In this document: positions 46,119 to 58,335 of the stretch, piece after piece
How the letters are laid out: each line of letters begins with the position of its first letter
Numbering within the stretch: the first letter of the stretch is position 1
From: Nomia melanderi
Taxonomy: Eukaryota > Arthropoda > Insecta > Hymenoptera > Halictidae
Length of the DNA stretch: 64,000 nucleotides
Assembly: GCF_051020985.1 (NCBI RefSeq)
Contig: NC_135000.1
Span: 25,512,784 to 25,576,783 of the forward strand
Reading direction: 5' to 3'
Notes under the pieces: model-generated
Database searches by the model: none
Told to the model about the DNA's origin: nothing
What the model saw: only the letters and a program-made list of their open reading frames with translations
Program-made: the position numbers and the translations under genes

Positions 46119-47285
46119 TTTTATTGTATCGTATATGTACAAAATAGGTGTACAGACTACTTATCAATCGTACGGGCGTGCTTTACACACGCGTTACATA
46201 TGCATTTACCGCATATAACACTGATGTAAGAGCATCACATTGTGTAGTACACCTGTAACCCCCGCTTCTGTTATCTTTCATCAAATGGAATGAATGTCGA
46301 GATGACGCGTAAATATGTTTCTTTCTTTTCATTGAATTCTGACCTTATCATTGAACCCCCCCACCCCCCTCTTTACAATCATTAATAACATTCTGGTGTA
46401 AGGGCTTCCGTGACTATTACCCTTTCCCCCATCTTGTACACACGAAAATAATAAATTACACTGGAACATTATCTTCGCAATTGATGTTACATTTTTCTCT
46501 GGTTTTCAAGGGCGTAGTAATTTGTTTTCTGAATCGCGTTTACATGGCTACATTAGAAATAGGGTATCACCGCGTATCACTGGAAGTGCTTCGCTGTGTG
46601 AACACGGTACTTCGGAGAAGAAAAAGGAAACAATATGAATACAGCTCACTGCATGTCCATTCGCGCTTTCCACTAATTTTATTAACAACAACTGGGCCAA
46701 ATGTTCCACGCAGACTTGAACCCCGTGTTCCTTCAATTATCTCACAAATCTCTCATCTTTATTTCAAAAAATGATTTTATTATTAATTTCTTTATAACAA
46801 GGTGAAACAAGTTATTGTATGCGATCGGCTCTCAGAAGAATGCCCTCTTTTTAACTCCATAAAATTTTGTCAAAAAAATAACTTTTGATTCACATTTTTC
46901 TTAATATCCCATAGAGTTTGTCTAATATGTTTTAAGGGTCATTCCTCTAAGGCATTTAGAGAGATATTATGGCTATACATGTCCCGCGGAAACACTAAGT
47001 AGATAAAAATTTCGTTATCATCTCTTAATAAAAACTATGTACTACGCAATTGAAATGTAGTTTTCATGGACCAATAAAACTGATATTCCGCTCGAATTAT
47101 GCGATGTAAGAATCTTCCTAGTACTTCATTGGTCCAGTTGTGTCGTAGAAATGTGGAAGGCAACGTTTGTCGATAATCTGATGAAACGATACTAGATTCG
47201 CATAAATGCGGATGATAATGATGGACTTACGCTTATTAGCCTAACTTAAGAGTTTGTTGTATTTCCATAATATTAAGGCTCGTGC
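46119..47285 (-). other. Nlp: putative 3' UTR of the Nlp distal form
   Basis: No coding exon was found. Minus-strand AATAAA hexamers occur near 46763-46758 and about 46124, which would end a 3' UTR of 0.5 to 1.2 kb. The plus-strand ORF at 46481-46774 is considered spurious. Confidence 0.45.
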
Positions 47286-47393
47286 TTATTTTTTCTTGTT
47301 CTTATTAGCTTGATTTTTGTATTTGGCTGCAGTTGTTAATTTGGCATTTTTCTTCTTAGGTTCGTCTTCATCGTCTTCTTCATCATCAGGCTC
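47286..47393 (-). CDS. Nlp: Nlp alternative last exon 5B (distal)
   Basis: After ATATATTAG the exon reads EPDDEEDDEDEPKKKNAKL and ends with an Asn/Lys-rich tail and TAA. It begins in the same phase as exon 5A, so both join directly to the acidic exon 48303-48227. This acidic-then-basic tail is the arrangement seen in fly NLP, so it is probably the ancestral form. Confidence 0.8.
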   Translation of the reverse strand, partial: EPDDEEDDEDEPKKKNAKLTTAAKYKNQANKNKKK

Positions 47394-50103
47394 CTAATAT
47401 ATTAAAATCAGAAAGAGAATATAGCTTTGTAGAAAGTAACTATTAATAAATTTGCGGAATACAAAATTTTAGCGCTAAAAATGCAATACAAAAAGCTGGA
47501 TACTTTCGTTATTAAAAATAAAAGATTGTATTACTGACATCCTATAGTACTTGTTCTTTTTTAACAAAACGATTGTAACATAAGAATGGAAAATGAGGAA
47601 CCAAGATGAATAAAGAATAAAAGCAATTGTTTAGAAATGGGATGATTTATTATGCAAAAAGGAAATAAAACAGACACACATGGAATGAGAACACAAACGC
47701 AGAAAGTATATCCACGACTTTTTTTTATTCCTTAGACAATCTTCAGAGCCCTCCCTCCCACGAATCGTAATATTAAAGTAACGTCACTTTAAAATATTCT
47801 TGATAAAATTCATATTTTTTTGGAGGATATTTGTATAGCAGCATTCTAACATTAGCATTCTATTTGTCTACAGCTTCATCCATCCTGGCACGCTTGGTGC
47901 CATTTTTTTTACCCTCTGCAGAATGCTTTCTTTTCTTTTGTTGTGCCTGAAATTCGTATTCCTAATATGTAGAAAACGATATACTATTGCTTCTAACAAC
48001 ATACAGTAAAAATATAGTAAACACTATGAATTTTAAATGTTTATATGCATTCAGATACGACCTTTATCGAAAATATTCTGCATAATTTTCTCATATCTTA
48101 TGGTTTTCATAGAGGTTATTCAGAATGTCAGTTACAAATACAATCTCCTTAACAGTAGATTTTAACGTGAAATAGTATGCATCTCTTTAGTTAGTTTACT
48201 TTCACTAGTTAATAATTAAATTGTACCTTATCATCATCGTCATCATCAATGTTCTCCTCCTCCATTTCATCATCCATATCATCAAACTCTTCCATATGTG
48301 TACCTAAAAAATTGAAGTCAATCTAATATTATTTAATTTTTCAATTTTAAGAAATTCTCTATTCCTCCAATGAAGTACTACTGTGATTTCAACAAATTAA
48401 TAAACTTCTAAAGGTATACATCAACCGATTAAACTCCTATTAAAACTTTGTTCATATCTCGCTTAAATACATGTTGCATAAATTATTATTCATCATTTAT
48501 TACATCTAACATTAGAACAAAATTCAAAAAAATTTAATAAAACAAGGCGTCCAGTTATAATTATCGCCCTTCCAAGTATACTTCAATAACAATAGAACAC
48601 AGATATCGAATACAAAGAATCTATTTTATATTAGAAATATTATATCGTACAGTATAATCATTTGAGCCCATTCTTAATTATTCTATACAATTTTCATTAC
48701 TCGTTACGATATACTATAACAGTAATATGAATAAATGCATCCTTACCAAGAAGATTATGGCCTACTATGTGAACAGGACCACTGCCTTTAACCAAAGTGA
48801 ATGTGACTGGAGGGTCAGGAAAACTGAGATCTAGAATGATCTGTGCTGTTTTTCCCATTTCCAGCAAAGCGATCGGTGTTTTAATGGGACCCTTCAGCCC
48901 CATTGCTTCTACCTGTAGTACATTGAGCTCTCCAGGTTTAGCTTCTGGTCCTAAAAGTGCCTATAACAACAGAAACAAATATTGCATTCATCTTCCACCC
49001 CAGGAGAAATAAACATACTACTATCAATGTAACAGGTAATTCCATTCTAAAAAAAAGTTACCTATCAGATTTCCAAATAAATAAATAACACCTACAACGC
49101 ACAAACAATTACGTTACAGATGTTCCAATATTTCAATAAAATCATAAGGATTTTCCATATACAAATGAATTCGACTGTATAATTGATGAACGAATTCTTA
49201 ATGTGCACTTCATTTGAAGACCAACGTTCAACGTTTCGACGTTTACGTTTCTCGAAAATTCCCCGAATAAAGTGGGGTTAACTGTATCCCGAAACCCGAA
49301 AAAGTATAGGTTATAATAATGTCGAATTTGCGGCCTCCTCTATCATGGTTAAAAATTCGCGCGCAAACGTAACTAGAGGTAATGAAAGCGCACGAAAAAA
49401 TCGAGACAACCAGTGACGCCAAATATTGGCCGTATATTCTTACACGGTTAATAGGAATGCTCGCAAAGATACGTTACGCGTTCAGAAAAATCAGAGAAGG
49501 CTAGGACGAGCTAAATCGAACGTCTACATCATGGATCGGAAGGCAAAACTTGTAGCCGACTAAATCGTGCGTCAACGGCGATCGTAATGGTAGAATACGT
49601 AAAAATTTTTTGGGTAAACGATGCACACGCGTCGCGTCGGGAAGCGTCGCGATATAACGCGAAAACTCGAATTATACTAGGTATACATTCCAACGGCTAT
49701 AATGGACTTACCATTTTTATAATAAGCTTCTGATCGGCACCGAAATGTTGGTTCGTGCCGTCTGCGTCGTCGTTCTTGTGCTCTGGGTCCCATACTTCGC
49801 TGGAATTGGCTCCTTCGAGGGTGATTCCTGGACACACAAATCACGAAAGTACGCACACAAAATATCGTGAATGCTTGCCGTCGCGGTCTACTTTAAGAAA
49901 AAACGCGAGTTCATTCGTTGATCAAGGGGACAATGGGGACTGGTCACAATGGCCGAAAGGCAGCCGGCGTCCCGACTGCTGTACCGCTCGCGTCGAATGG
50001 CCAACAACGTCGAAAGTATCCGCGTGCGCCACAAAATAATCTTGCCGCGATGCTCACGATAACACGATTTCTGATATTTACCGTAGAGATATTCCTCCGC
50101 CAT
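47286..50103 (-). CDS. Nlp: nucleoplasmin-like histone chaperone with alternative last exons
   Basis: Exons: 50103-50082, 49827-49712, 48960-48747, 48303-48227, then either 47961-47860 or 47393-47286, all in phase; products of 176 or 178 residues. It starts MAEEYLYG and continues GITLEGANSSEVWD; the beta-sheet core includes LLGPEAKPGELNVLQVEA and ends TLVKGSGPVHIVGHNL, the nucleoplasmin signature, which forms pentamers binding core histones. An acidic tract (EEFDDMDDEMEEENIDDDDDD) follows. The family stores histones and decondenses sperm chromatin; in flies NLP is abundant in egg and embryo nuclei. The tail differs by splice form: KKRKH and KRAR (basic nuclear signal), or EPDDEEDDEDEPKKK plus a lysine-rich end. 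The N-terminal half of the core has a longer loop (PEHKNDDADGTNQHFGADQ) than fly NLP. It is head to head with Sil1. Confidence 0.9.
47860..47961 (-). CDS. Nlp: Nlp alternative last exon 5A (proximal)
   Basis: After ACATATTAG the exon reads EYEFQAQQKKRKHSAEGKK, then NGTKRARMDEAVDK and a TAG. An alternative acceptor TTTCAG five codons in would drop EYEFQ. Minus-strand AATAAA signals at 47729-47724 and 47651-47646, 130-210 bases past the stop, support a proximal poly(A) site. Confidence 0.75.
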   Translation of the reverse strand, partial: EYEFQAQQKKRKHSAEGKKNGTKRARMDEAVDK

Positions 50104-51172
50104 GACGATCGGTCTGATATTAAAAGATTCCCGGTTAAGCGGACGTGTAGAGAGACCCCTTTGGAGTGTGCGTGCCGAACGAGAGTGGAGAAGCCAAAGA
50201 CGCCGCGCGCACAACGGTCACTGCGCGAAGAACAGTGGTCGCACGTGCTAGACGAACGCGTAGCAAATGAGTTTCGCGTACTGAGCCTTGCGCGCCTAGA
50301 ATACGTTCTTCGTTTTGATTGGCCGGTGTGTCTTAAACCAACGCGCGCAACGTTGCCGATCTTAATGCCGTTGAACACCACTGAGGGCTTTATTAGGGGT
50401 GTTTTTTACCCCTCCGTGTAATTTTGCCTTGTAAAGAACAAATAAAATTGGATATGAAATAAAGCGGTCGTAATAAAGTATTTTGTACTAGTGACATTTT
50501 TATTTTATCTTTTTGTCATCATTGTTTAGAGATAACGCACGAAACTCGGTTGAAAGTGCCATTAAAATCGACACCTGGTGTCGATGATTATCGTTGTGTA
50601 ATTAATGACGACGCTAGGAAGTATGCTGTATGTGGAATTGTTGGAGAGATAATGTGAACTATAGAATTATTTTTTGTTATTTAGAATTGAAGAAATATGG
50701 TTGAATAATTGTGATTTATGTATTTATGGAATATTAAATAGTATCGACGTTAAATAAGTTTAATATATTAGCATATTTGTTATATTTTAATGGTAGAAGA
50801 ATATAAAAGTCGATTTCTTTAAATGTTTCGGTATTTTATGATAATTTAAACAAATATTTAATGAAATATGTTAGAATTTGAATGGAATGTTTGGCAACGT
50901 TGTGTCGAGCGTTCATTGGTTCACGTAAACTCTGGTGGTAAAAACATGAAACAGACATTGACACATTGACTGCATAAATATCGGGCGCAACACGTGAATA
51001 ATACTAAAACTGAATAAAAGCGCGATGAGAAAGTCTTGTAGAAAAATCGAAGATTGGTTACGATAAGGCTGACGCAATTTAGTACAAAAGTTAAACGATT
51101 TCCCATAAAAAAAGTCATTGGCATATCTTGAGATAAGTTGTAGCCCTCGGTAGACAACAGGAACTAGTCAGA
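50104..51172. promoter_or_regulatory. bidirectional intergenic region between Nlp and Sil1
   Basis: It separates the two start codons by about 1.07 kb. The Nlp side (to about 50.35 kb) is CpG-rich and should hold its 5' UTR and promoter; the remainder is AT-rich. No TATA box is obvious for either gene. Long ORFs on both strands at 49.9-50.4 kb overlap the Nlp first exon and are compositional. Confidence 0.5.
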
Positions 51173-53136
51173 ATGCGGCTCATAATTATTCTCTCTTGTT
51201 TGTATTTATTGCCGGCAATTTTCGGTGATGATGAAAAAAATGAAACAATATTTGTGCCAACCCGGGAATGGCAAGTCGTCAAGAAAGGTGAGTAAATACT
51301 TATTCATAAGATCTTTAGAATTCCGATTTTTGGGACTACTTTTTTACGCAACTGATTGTACTCTTCCTAAGACCACGTCAGTCAAATTTGACGTCGCGCG
51401 TTTCTCCGAGAAGATACAGTGTTATTATTATCTTATTATTTAAATACGGGACGACAACTCGATTGAAAAATTTGTGAAAAGTTTTTTCATTGGTTATTTA
51501 TTGAATTGTATCAAATACATTAAAACACGATTTATCGGAAATTGTAGACATCAGTGACGTATATAGAACATTATTTAAAGGTACTTAGAAATTTTCATGT
51601 TGATGTACATGCGCAATTTAATAATGTATGGTTTTATAGAACAATACATTTATATTATTGTACGTGTCTTATATTTCATCTTTTGCTAGGTACACCTATC
51701 CCTGAAGGATTGCATGTACGAATCAATTTTGACATTGGAGTCACAGAAGCCAAATTGATGGACAGCGATGAAACAGAGGAAAAGGAGTCTAGTGAAAATT
51801 TGAATTCTCATTCCAATTCTTTGACGTTGCACCCTGAAAAAGCAGTACCTGAAGATGAAGAGCAATCAGTTGTTCCAGAAAAATCAAATTTGTTTGATTA
51901 CCAATTGGAAGAACTGAAGGCAAGACTGAAGAAGATTAAGCAGGATGAAGCAGAATCGCTTTCAGAATCAAATGTAATTGCTCTTTACCCTCGTATGATA
52001 AGCATTGTATAAAAAACATTTTTCTCTTATCGCGTGTATATTTTTAGGAAGAGCATACCAAAAAGGTGAAGCAAATGTTTCGGGACTATGAGACCTTGAA
52101 GAAAGAACTGAAAGATTTAGAAGTTAATATTACAACTGATTCAGAATTGCTGAGTAGTTACTTTCAGAAGTTTCAACCTCATAAAAATGCAATCACCATG
52201 GGAACATTAATGCCTTTGGAAATAGAAGAAGTATTAGATATACTTCAGAATTTAGAATATCTACTTCATCATATTGACAATGCTATAGTTTTTGCAGATA
52301 TGCAAGGGTATGTATAAAAATAATTTTCTTCTGTTTGAAAGATCATCATACAAACAATTGAAATATATTTTTTCAATTTTAGTATGACTAAAGTTATATC
52401 TCCATGTCTGAATGGTACAAACAACGAAATAAAAGCTGAAGCATTAAGACTTTTGGGTGCAGCTGTTCAATCTAATCCTAAAGTTCAATTGAAAGCATTG
52501 GAAAGTGACTTTGTCCAGAAGATTTTACATATATTGTCCACGAATACTCAGACAGAAGTGAAGAGCAGATGTCTCTTCGCTCTGAGTGCCTTAATTAGAC
52601 AATTTCCAGCAGCTCAGAATGTTTGGATTAATCATGGCGGATTGGAAATATTTGGAAAAATTCTGGTCAGTGATCAATTACAAATACAAATAAAAGTCAT
52701 AAAACTCATCAATGATCTAATTATTGAGAGGCAAAATTTGCAAGATGTTTCTAATCCTGAGCAGTCACAACTGAAAACAAAGGCATATACGGTTGTAGAT
52801 TTAGAACAAAAATTATTGGTATATGATTATTGTAAACACTTAAGTAATTTAATGATAAAAAGTTTCAAAGATGAAATGAATAATCAGTTTAAAATGAACA
52901 ACTATGAGTTTCTGGAAACTATTTCCGAAAGTATGATCACCATTGTACCTGTTTGCAAATACCAATTGAAAGGTAGTAAAGACTCGTTGCTTCGCACGAT
53001 ACAGCATTTATTGATCTTTTATCAAAAGTTAGATCCTATTTTAGAACAAGATGATAATGAAATTTTGCAAAATCTTATTTCGTTGATTGACAAACTTCAA
53101 AATACTGTTTCCGAAATTTCCCACGACGAATTATGA
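51173..53136 (+). CDS. Sil1: SIL1, ER nucleotide exchange factor for BiP
   Basis: Four exons, 51173-51287, 51690-51973, 52048-52307 and 52383-53136, join in phase to 470 codons. This matches the family length (human SIL1 is 461). A signal peptide (MRLIIILSCLYLLPAIFG) is followed by an acidic, low-complexity N-terminal part with a coiled segment (YQLEELKARLKKIK). The armadillo-like helical fold then runs to the end: LEIEEVLDILQNLEYLLHHI, FADMQGMTKVISPCLNG, LRLLGAAVQSNPKVQ and CLFALSALIRQFP. The C-terminus is HDEL, an ER-retrieval signal. SIL1 releases ADP from the ER Hsp70 BiP, resetting it for another folding cycle. The poly(A) signal AATAAA is at 53564-53569. Confidence 0.93.
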
Positions 53137-53590
53137 GGTGGGAATGGAACAGTCGCGAGGGGGTACTTCCAGTATTTTAATTTATATTCTGAGGTTGTAA
53201 TTGTACAAAATTGTATACACAACTGAAAACCTTTTTCACGTGGATATATTAAGTATCCATTGTTGTTTCATCAAGATTGTTACCAAACTTATAAACTTCA
53301 TATTGTTACTCTTTCAACGATTACAGAAATGTTTAGAAGTAACCATTTCTACAGACATGATAAATTAGTCATTTGTAAATAGGTTGCTGCACACTATGAT
53401 TGTCTTTTGTAACGTATGTATGCGTAATGTACCATAAAACGAATGTATGTGGATCGTAGTGTAATCTCTGTACATATGTAGCGTATAAGACGTATCTGAG
53501 TCATCAGTTTGTAATAACAGCGAACAGTTGTTACGTTTCTTGCGTTCTAAAAAGTGATTCTTTAATAAATTATTTTGTATTGTTCAGATG
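53137..53590 (+). other. Sil1: Sil1 3' UTR
   Basis: Non-coding sequence from the TGA to about 20 bases beyond AATAAA at 53564-53569. AT-rich, without other features. Confidence 0.6.
53564..53569 (+). terminator. Sil1: Sil1 poly(A) signal
   Basis: Canonical AATAAA, 428 bases after the stop codon and followed by a T/GT-rich stretch (TTATTTTGTATTGTT). Confidence 0.65.
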
Positions 53591-53667
53591 TTTTGTTTTT
53601 TTTCCTTCAATCTAAAAATAAAAATGGTATTGAGACATAAAGAATTATGTTTTATAGAATAACATAT

Positions 53668-55154
53668 TTTATTCACAAATTATAATGATTACATATGAAT
53701 AATCTGTTCGTTTAGTCATAATTCATAGAAAATATATCGGCCAAGTCATTGACTGAACCAGTTTTGTAAGATTAGGATTTCTATGTACATGTGATAAAAA
53801 AACCAGTCATGTACCAAGTGTTTTACTTTTTATAGGGTAGGAATGCCTTGTTATGTTTTAAGTACAAGGATTGCGTTTATTTTTGTGCGACATTAGAAAA
53901 ATGCACGTTCTTTTTTTTTTCAACGATACATGAGCCAGTTGGATAAGTAAGATGAACTTCTCACGTCTCGATTAAAGCATAATCTCATAACGTCTCTAAA
54001 ATGCATGAATTTTACATAATCTCTCGAATTTTATTAAACACAGCAAATCTATATCTACATATCGATTTTTACAGACTCTTTACATAACGTTTCTTGCCAA
54101 TTGTTGCTTTTGTAATGTATAAATTTCATTCCTTTCCTTTACATTCGCAATAATAATCTCCTTTCTTGTTACTCCTACGGTAAAATAGGTAAATCTAATA
54201 ACGTTATATACAATAACCTCGCAGGAACTTAAATATACATCCTTCGGAGCAGGCACGCTGCGTATAGAAATTCTTAGTATGAATTTTCAACTTGTCTGTT
54301 TCTTTTTTTTATACAGTAAACAAAGAAGTATAAACATTATGTACACAATTATTTGATTTCATAACGTGAAAGTCATACGTCAAATATTGATTTCGCGCGT
54401 GTAACTTCCACATCACGACAGTTTTAAGTGCGTCGATACTTTCAGAGACGGAATGGCTTTTCTTGCAAACAACTCGTTTCACTAATACTTTACAGAGGAA
54501 CATACGTACATTCTCGTGTGCATAAACTATGTCAGGTTTCTAACAATCACTCTTAAAAGTATTAATGTAAATCGATAATACCGAACTTCCAGAGAATACA
54601 ACTTTCCCGATAAACGTTCGAAAAATATAAACGTAATTCGTACAAATACTCTTCCTCTCAATTTTCTTTTCCACTTTTGGTTGTAAACAAGCGCAAAATG
54701 TTTATCGGAAAATGGAAATTGTAGACCGTAAACGTACTAGCTACACGGTATTCGAGTGAAATTATAATAACTGTTCAACATGATCACAGAGAAATTCTAA
54801 ATCAACATGGGACCTAGTGAAAAAGAGAAGTCGGTAGTGAACAATTTTGAATAGATACATTTGCGAATTCTACTTCGAAATGAATTTCAGTACACAACGT
54901 TACGCAATTTAGGTATAAATTTAATCAGTCCTTAATCATCATTCCTCATTTTTTTCACTGTCTCCAGATGTAGACTCATTTCTATTGAGCAACAAGTATT
55001 ACAAAGAATAACGGTTCTTTCATATGGCAACTTGAATTACCGTTTTGACGCGTACCGAGCATTAACACGAAGAAAACTGCTCTCGGTACGCGCAAAACAA
55101 GGTAGACTAAACTTAACGGTGCTTAAAATAAAAATAAAAAGACATGACATCACC
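53668..55154 (-). other. 3' UTR of the ZIP13-like gene
   Basis: About 1.5 kb without ORFs of note, ending at a minus-strand AATAAA (plus TTTATT at 53668-53673). The two convergent transcripts therefore end within about 100 bases of each other. Confidence 0.55.
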
Positions 55155-58100
55155 CTAGTCGCAAAGAATCGTTAAAATCGCCATCACGAGTACACCTAAG
55201 AGTAACGCGGTGAGTTGCTTCAATGATTCTTTAGGACTAGATTCTTTAAGGAGCTCTGGGAGGATGGTTACCATGCCAATATGAAGAAAACCACCGGCCG
55301 TGAAGGGTAATATCCAACTCGTCTTCGCTCCTGAAACGAAATTGATATTTTTAAATAAACCTTATCACTCTACACCACACGGAGTACTTAACAGATTATA
55401 TACGCAATACATAGTCACTTTATAAAACTAACAATTTTAATATTAAATCTACCGAGACTTAATAAGAAAAATCTTTCCATTAATTCTATTACTTAAATTT
55501 CCATTGATTAAGAAAGATCTAAATTTACAGAAATAGATTGCAATGCAGCACAGAACGTACCTACTTCACCACCAGAAAAGATCACCGCAGACATGGCACC
55601 GAAAATGCCACCGGAAGCAGTAACGAGCTGCGCCCGCGCAGCATCCCACCGGTTGAATCCGCTACGTAGCAGAATAGCGAAATCACCGACTTCGTGGGGT
55701 ATCTCATGGATGAGTATGGCGAAGGTGGTAAGCACCCCCAAACGGAGGGACACAAGGAAGGAACCACCGATCGCGAGACCATGAGTGAAGTTGTCAATCA
55801 CGTTAGCCATCAGGTTCAAGTATCCAGTTATATGCTTCGCTTTCTCCTTCTTAACAGTCTTTTTAACGGTGGGCGCATTAGCTGTGACCAATTTCTGTTT
55901 ATCTGAGCAGGTGTCCGAGACTTCAGCAGAGAAGCTATTGATCTTGGTCAGCGTTTGAGTATTGGAAAATTCATTGCACATCAGCACCGGCTTAACGCCG
56001 TTAATGACAAAACCGTTCTTGTTATGGGAATTCTTGTATTCGTCGGATAGATGAGAGTACCCGTTCTTCTTCTCCAAGAATGGCTGAAACTGAAAAGTCC
56101 ATCGTCCGCGTGTTACTTCACCCCTAAGAAAACTTTTACTTACAAGTTCCACGAATGAAATTCACTAACATTCACAATGTAACAACGTTTAATTACCTCG
56201 TCGATAGCTTTCTGGATGTCCGTGTTAGAGTATCGCTTCGAAATCCCATTCTTCGGGTTGCCGTTCACCATCATAATGCAATTATTGTTCTCCATTTCTT
56301 TCTCCGCTTCGATAGTGGCCTCGTCACTCAGTTCATCCTCCTTCGACGATTCGGGTTCCTCTTCAGCCTCGGGATCTTGCTCGAAGCTGAACAGCTTCTC
56401 CACAATGACAAATACTAGAAAACCACTGAGCACCCAGAGGCCGCAGCCCATCGACGGATGACCGGAATCCGTACCTGAAACAGAAAGGATTCCTCGTTCA
56501 ATCCCGTGGGAATCGAATTTCCTGTTTCGTGGCGATTAATTCGCCTCGGGGGACCGAGAGCTGCCTTGGTGGGGAGGCAATCGCGAGATGGTAATTCGGG
56601 AATCGTAGGTGGACTAGGTCCGAGACGGTTTAATTCAGGAGAGGACAGCCGGCAATTGAAATCCGCAACTGATGCACAATGGAGGTTTGTAACTGTTGCT
56701 TGAACCGTTTACAAAGCGAGCGAGGATGCTGCGAGGCAATGTCCAAGTCTCGTTCAGCATAGATTTAATACGATGAATTGCCGTTTCGCTTAAACGCCGA
56801 GCACAAATCAGGTGAACGAGATTCGATTGGAAAGGAATCGAAATGGCTGTTCGGTCGGCGGAAACCAATGGAAATCCTTGCGATACGCATTGGAACGTTG
56901 CCTTTAGTCTCCGATCGATTGAATTTACCGATTAAACTATCGGAAGTTTTACAGCGGAAACAATTTACATACGTCGAATGCTGTTCCAGCAGATTGAAGT
57001 TACAATTGGGAACCGGTAGAAAAGGTCGATGGGGTTGAAACAATTAAAACGGCAACAAAGTGGCCTCGCCTTCGTGTGCCGCGAAGGTTACGAAAAATCA
57101 GAAGTTCATCGCGTAACGCGCATACGTTCGATCGAACGTGATCCATAGCGTTTTTGCTTCGTATACAAGACCACGAGGATCGATCGATGTAATTGTGCAA
57201 GCTGTCTGCAAACTTTGAACCTCATCTTTTTTCTTTCAATGGCACGAGGTTCCTCCTATAGACGCTTGGAAATCACTCAAGATTGCACTCTGACCCCTCG
57301 ACCCATCGCCTTCGCGTCACATCTCGCATGTCTTTTTGTCACCTAACTAGTAACCAGTATGTAAACAAAGAAATTGCAACATGGTGGTGACATCTGCGAA
57401 TGGGTAGAACGTTGCGTCTCGCTTCTGGGAAGTAGGGTTATAGTGATCGGTGAACAAAAGATAAATGCATTTGTGAATCAGACTTTTTAAATAGAGGAAA
57501 CAAGAGAAATTACTTTCGCTGTCCCTGACGCATCCGTTGCGACAATTGCTGCAATTATGATATCTGATACCGCCACAGACATATTCAGTATTATTGTTCA
57601 TTGATTTTTGGCAATTAATCAGCTTACAGAAATAACGATAACCGCACGAGGTGTTTCTCAGTAAATTGATTTGATATACCAAAATCATAACGTCTTACAT
57701 ACAACGTTAAGCTTCGTGTAACCCATAAATACGTGAAATATTGAAATAAGAACTTTGTTTGTTAACTTGTGTACAACCTCTAATTCAGTTCGTTTCAAAG
57801 AATGTGAAAAACTTCCGGGTGTAAAGGGTTAACGATGATGTATGATTCATTTATCTTTACTTCATAAACATCCAGAGTCCACTGATAAATAATCTGCCAG
57901 ATTGCGCGCAAATATAAAATACGCCGCTTCCGGCAAGGGAAAGAAAAACTTCGATACTAGCGAAAACGTCGATACGCATGCGAAATGTATTATTTCCAGC
58001 GTGTAAAACGTCGATGAAAAGTGAACGAGATTCCGTTCGAAGATCATTCTCGTCGCTGTTTCATCCGTTATCACAGGTGAGTCATGTTTCTAACGAAATA

Positions 58101-58335
58101 AACGCCTCCGTTGTCACATGTCGATATTTTGATCGGTGACCCGCGAGCAGCATACACCGTTCGCTTCAATCGAATTCCATCTCGAGGTGAACCGTCGAGA
58201 CGCCGACCTAGACAATCCGCTCACCTGTTTTGAACGAGCTGTTCGCCCATGCTTCCGGTAGAAGATGCAGGAAAACGTCGCCCAGAAGGCCGCCGACTGC
58301 GAAGCTCAGCAGTATTTTCAGCGTGCCGGCGTTAT
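55155..58335 (-). CDS. Zip99C: ZIP13-type metal transporter (SLC39A13 / Zip99C), 5' end outside window
   Basis: Four exons join in phase: 58335-58225, 56474-56197, 56083 (or 56089)-55561, 55330-55155. Order of parts: a membrane segment with GGLLGDVFLHLLPEAW; a second with GLWVLSGFLVFVIVEKLF; a long cytosolic or luminal loop with an acidic run (EAEEEPESSKEDELSDE); GYLNLMANVIDNFTHGLAIG with the metal-site D-N-F-T-H-G; then ILIHEIPHEVGDFAILLRSG with the second metal site H-E-x-P-H-E; and ILPFTAGGFLHIGMV and a final hydrophobic helix ending CD. The D-N-F-T-H-G form (rather than H-N-F-T-D-G of ZIP7/Catsup) points to ZIP13. Family members move zinc or, in flies, iron from cytosol into the ER/Golgi. 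The N-terminal exon(s) with the first membrane segment were not found and probably lie beyond 64000. Confidence 0.9.
56083..56089 (-). promoter_or_regulatory. Zip99C: tandem splice acceptors six bases apart
   Basis: On the minus strand, TTTTCAG (ending 56090) is followed by TTTCAG (ending 56084). Both keep the frame, so the protein would gain or lose Phe-Gln before PFLEKKNGY. Confidence 0.6.
56475..58224. other. intron of the ZIP13-like gene
   Basis: No exon was recognised between the two membrane-segment exons. A decayed family A right end (CTTCCGGGTGTAAAGGGTTAA) sits at about 57807-57832. ORFs at 56.5-57.2 kb on both strands are unsupported. Confidence 0.5.
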
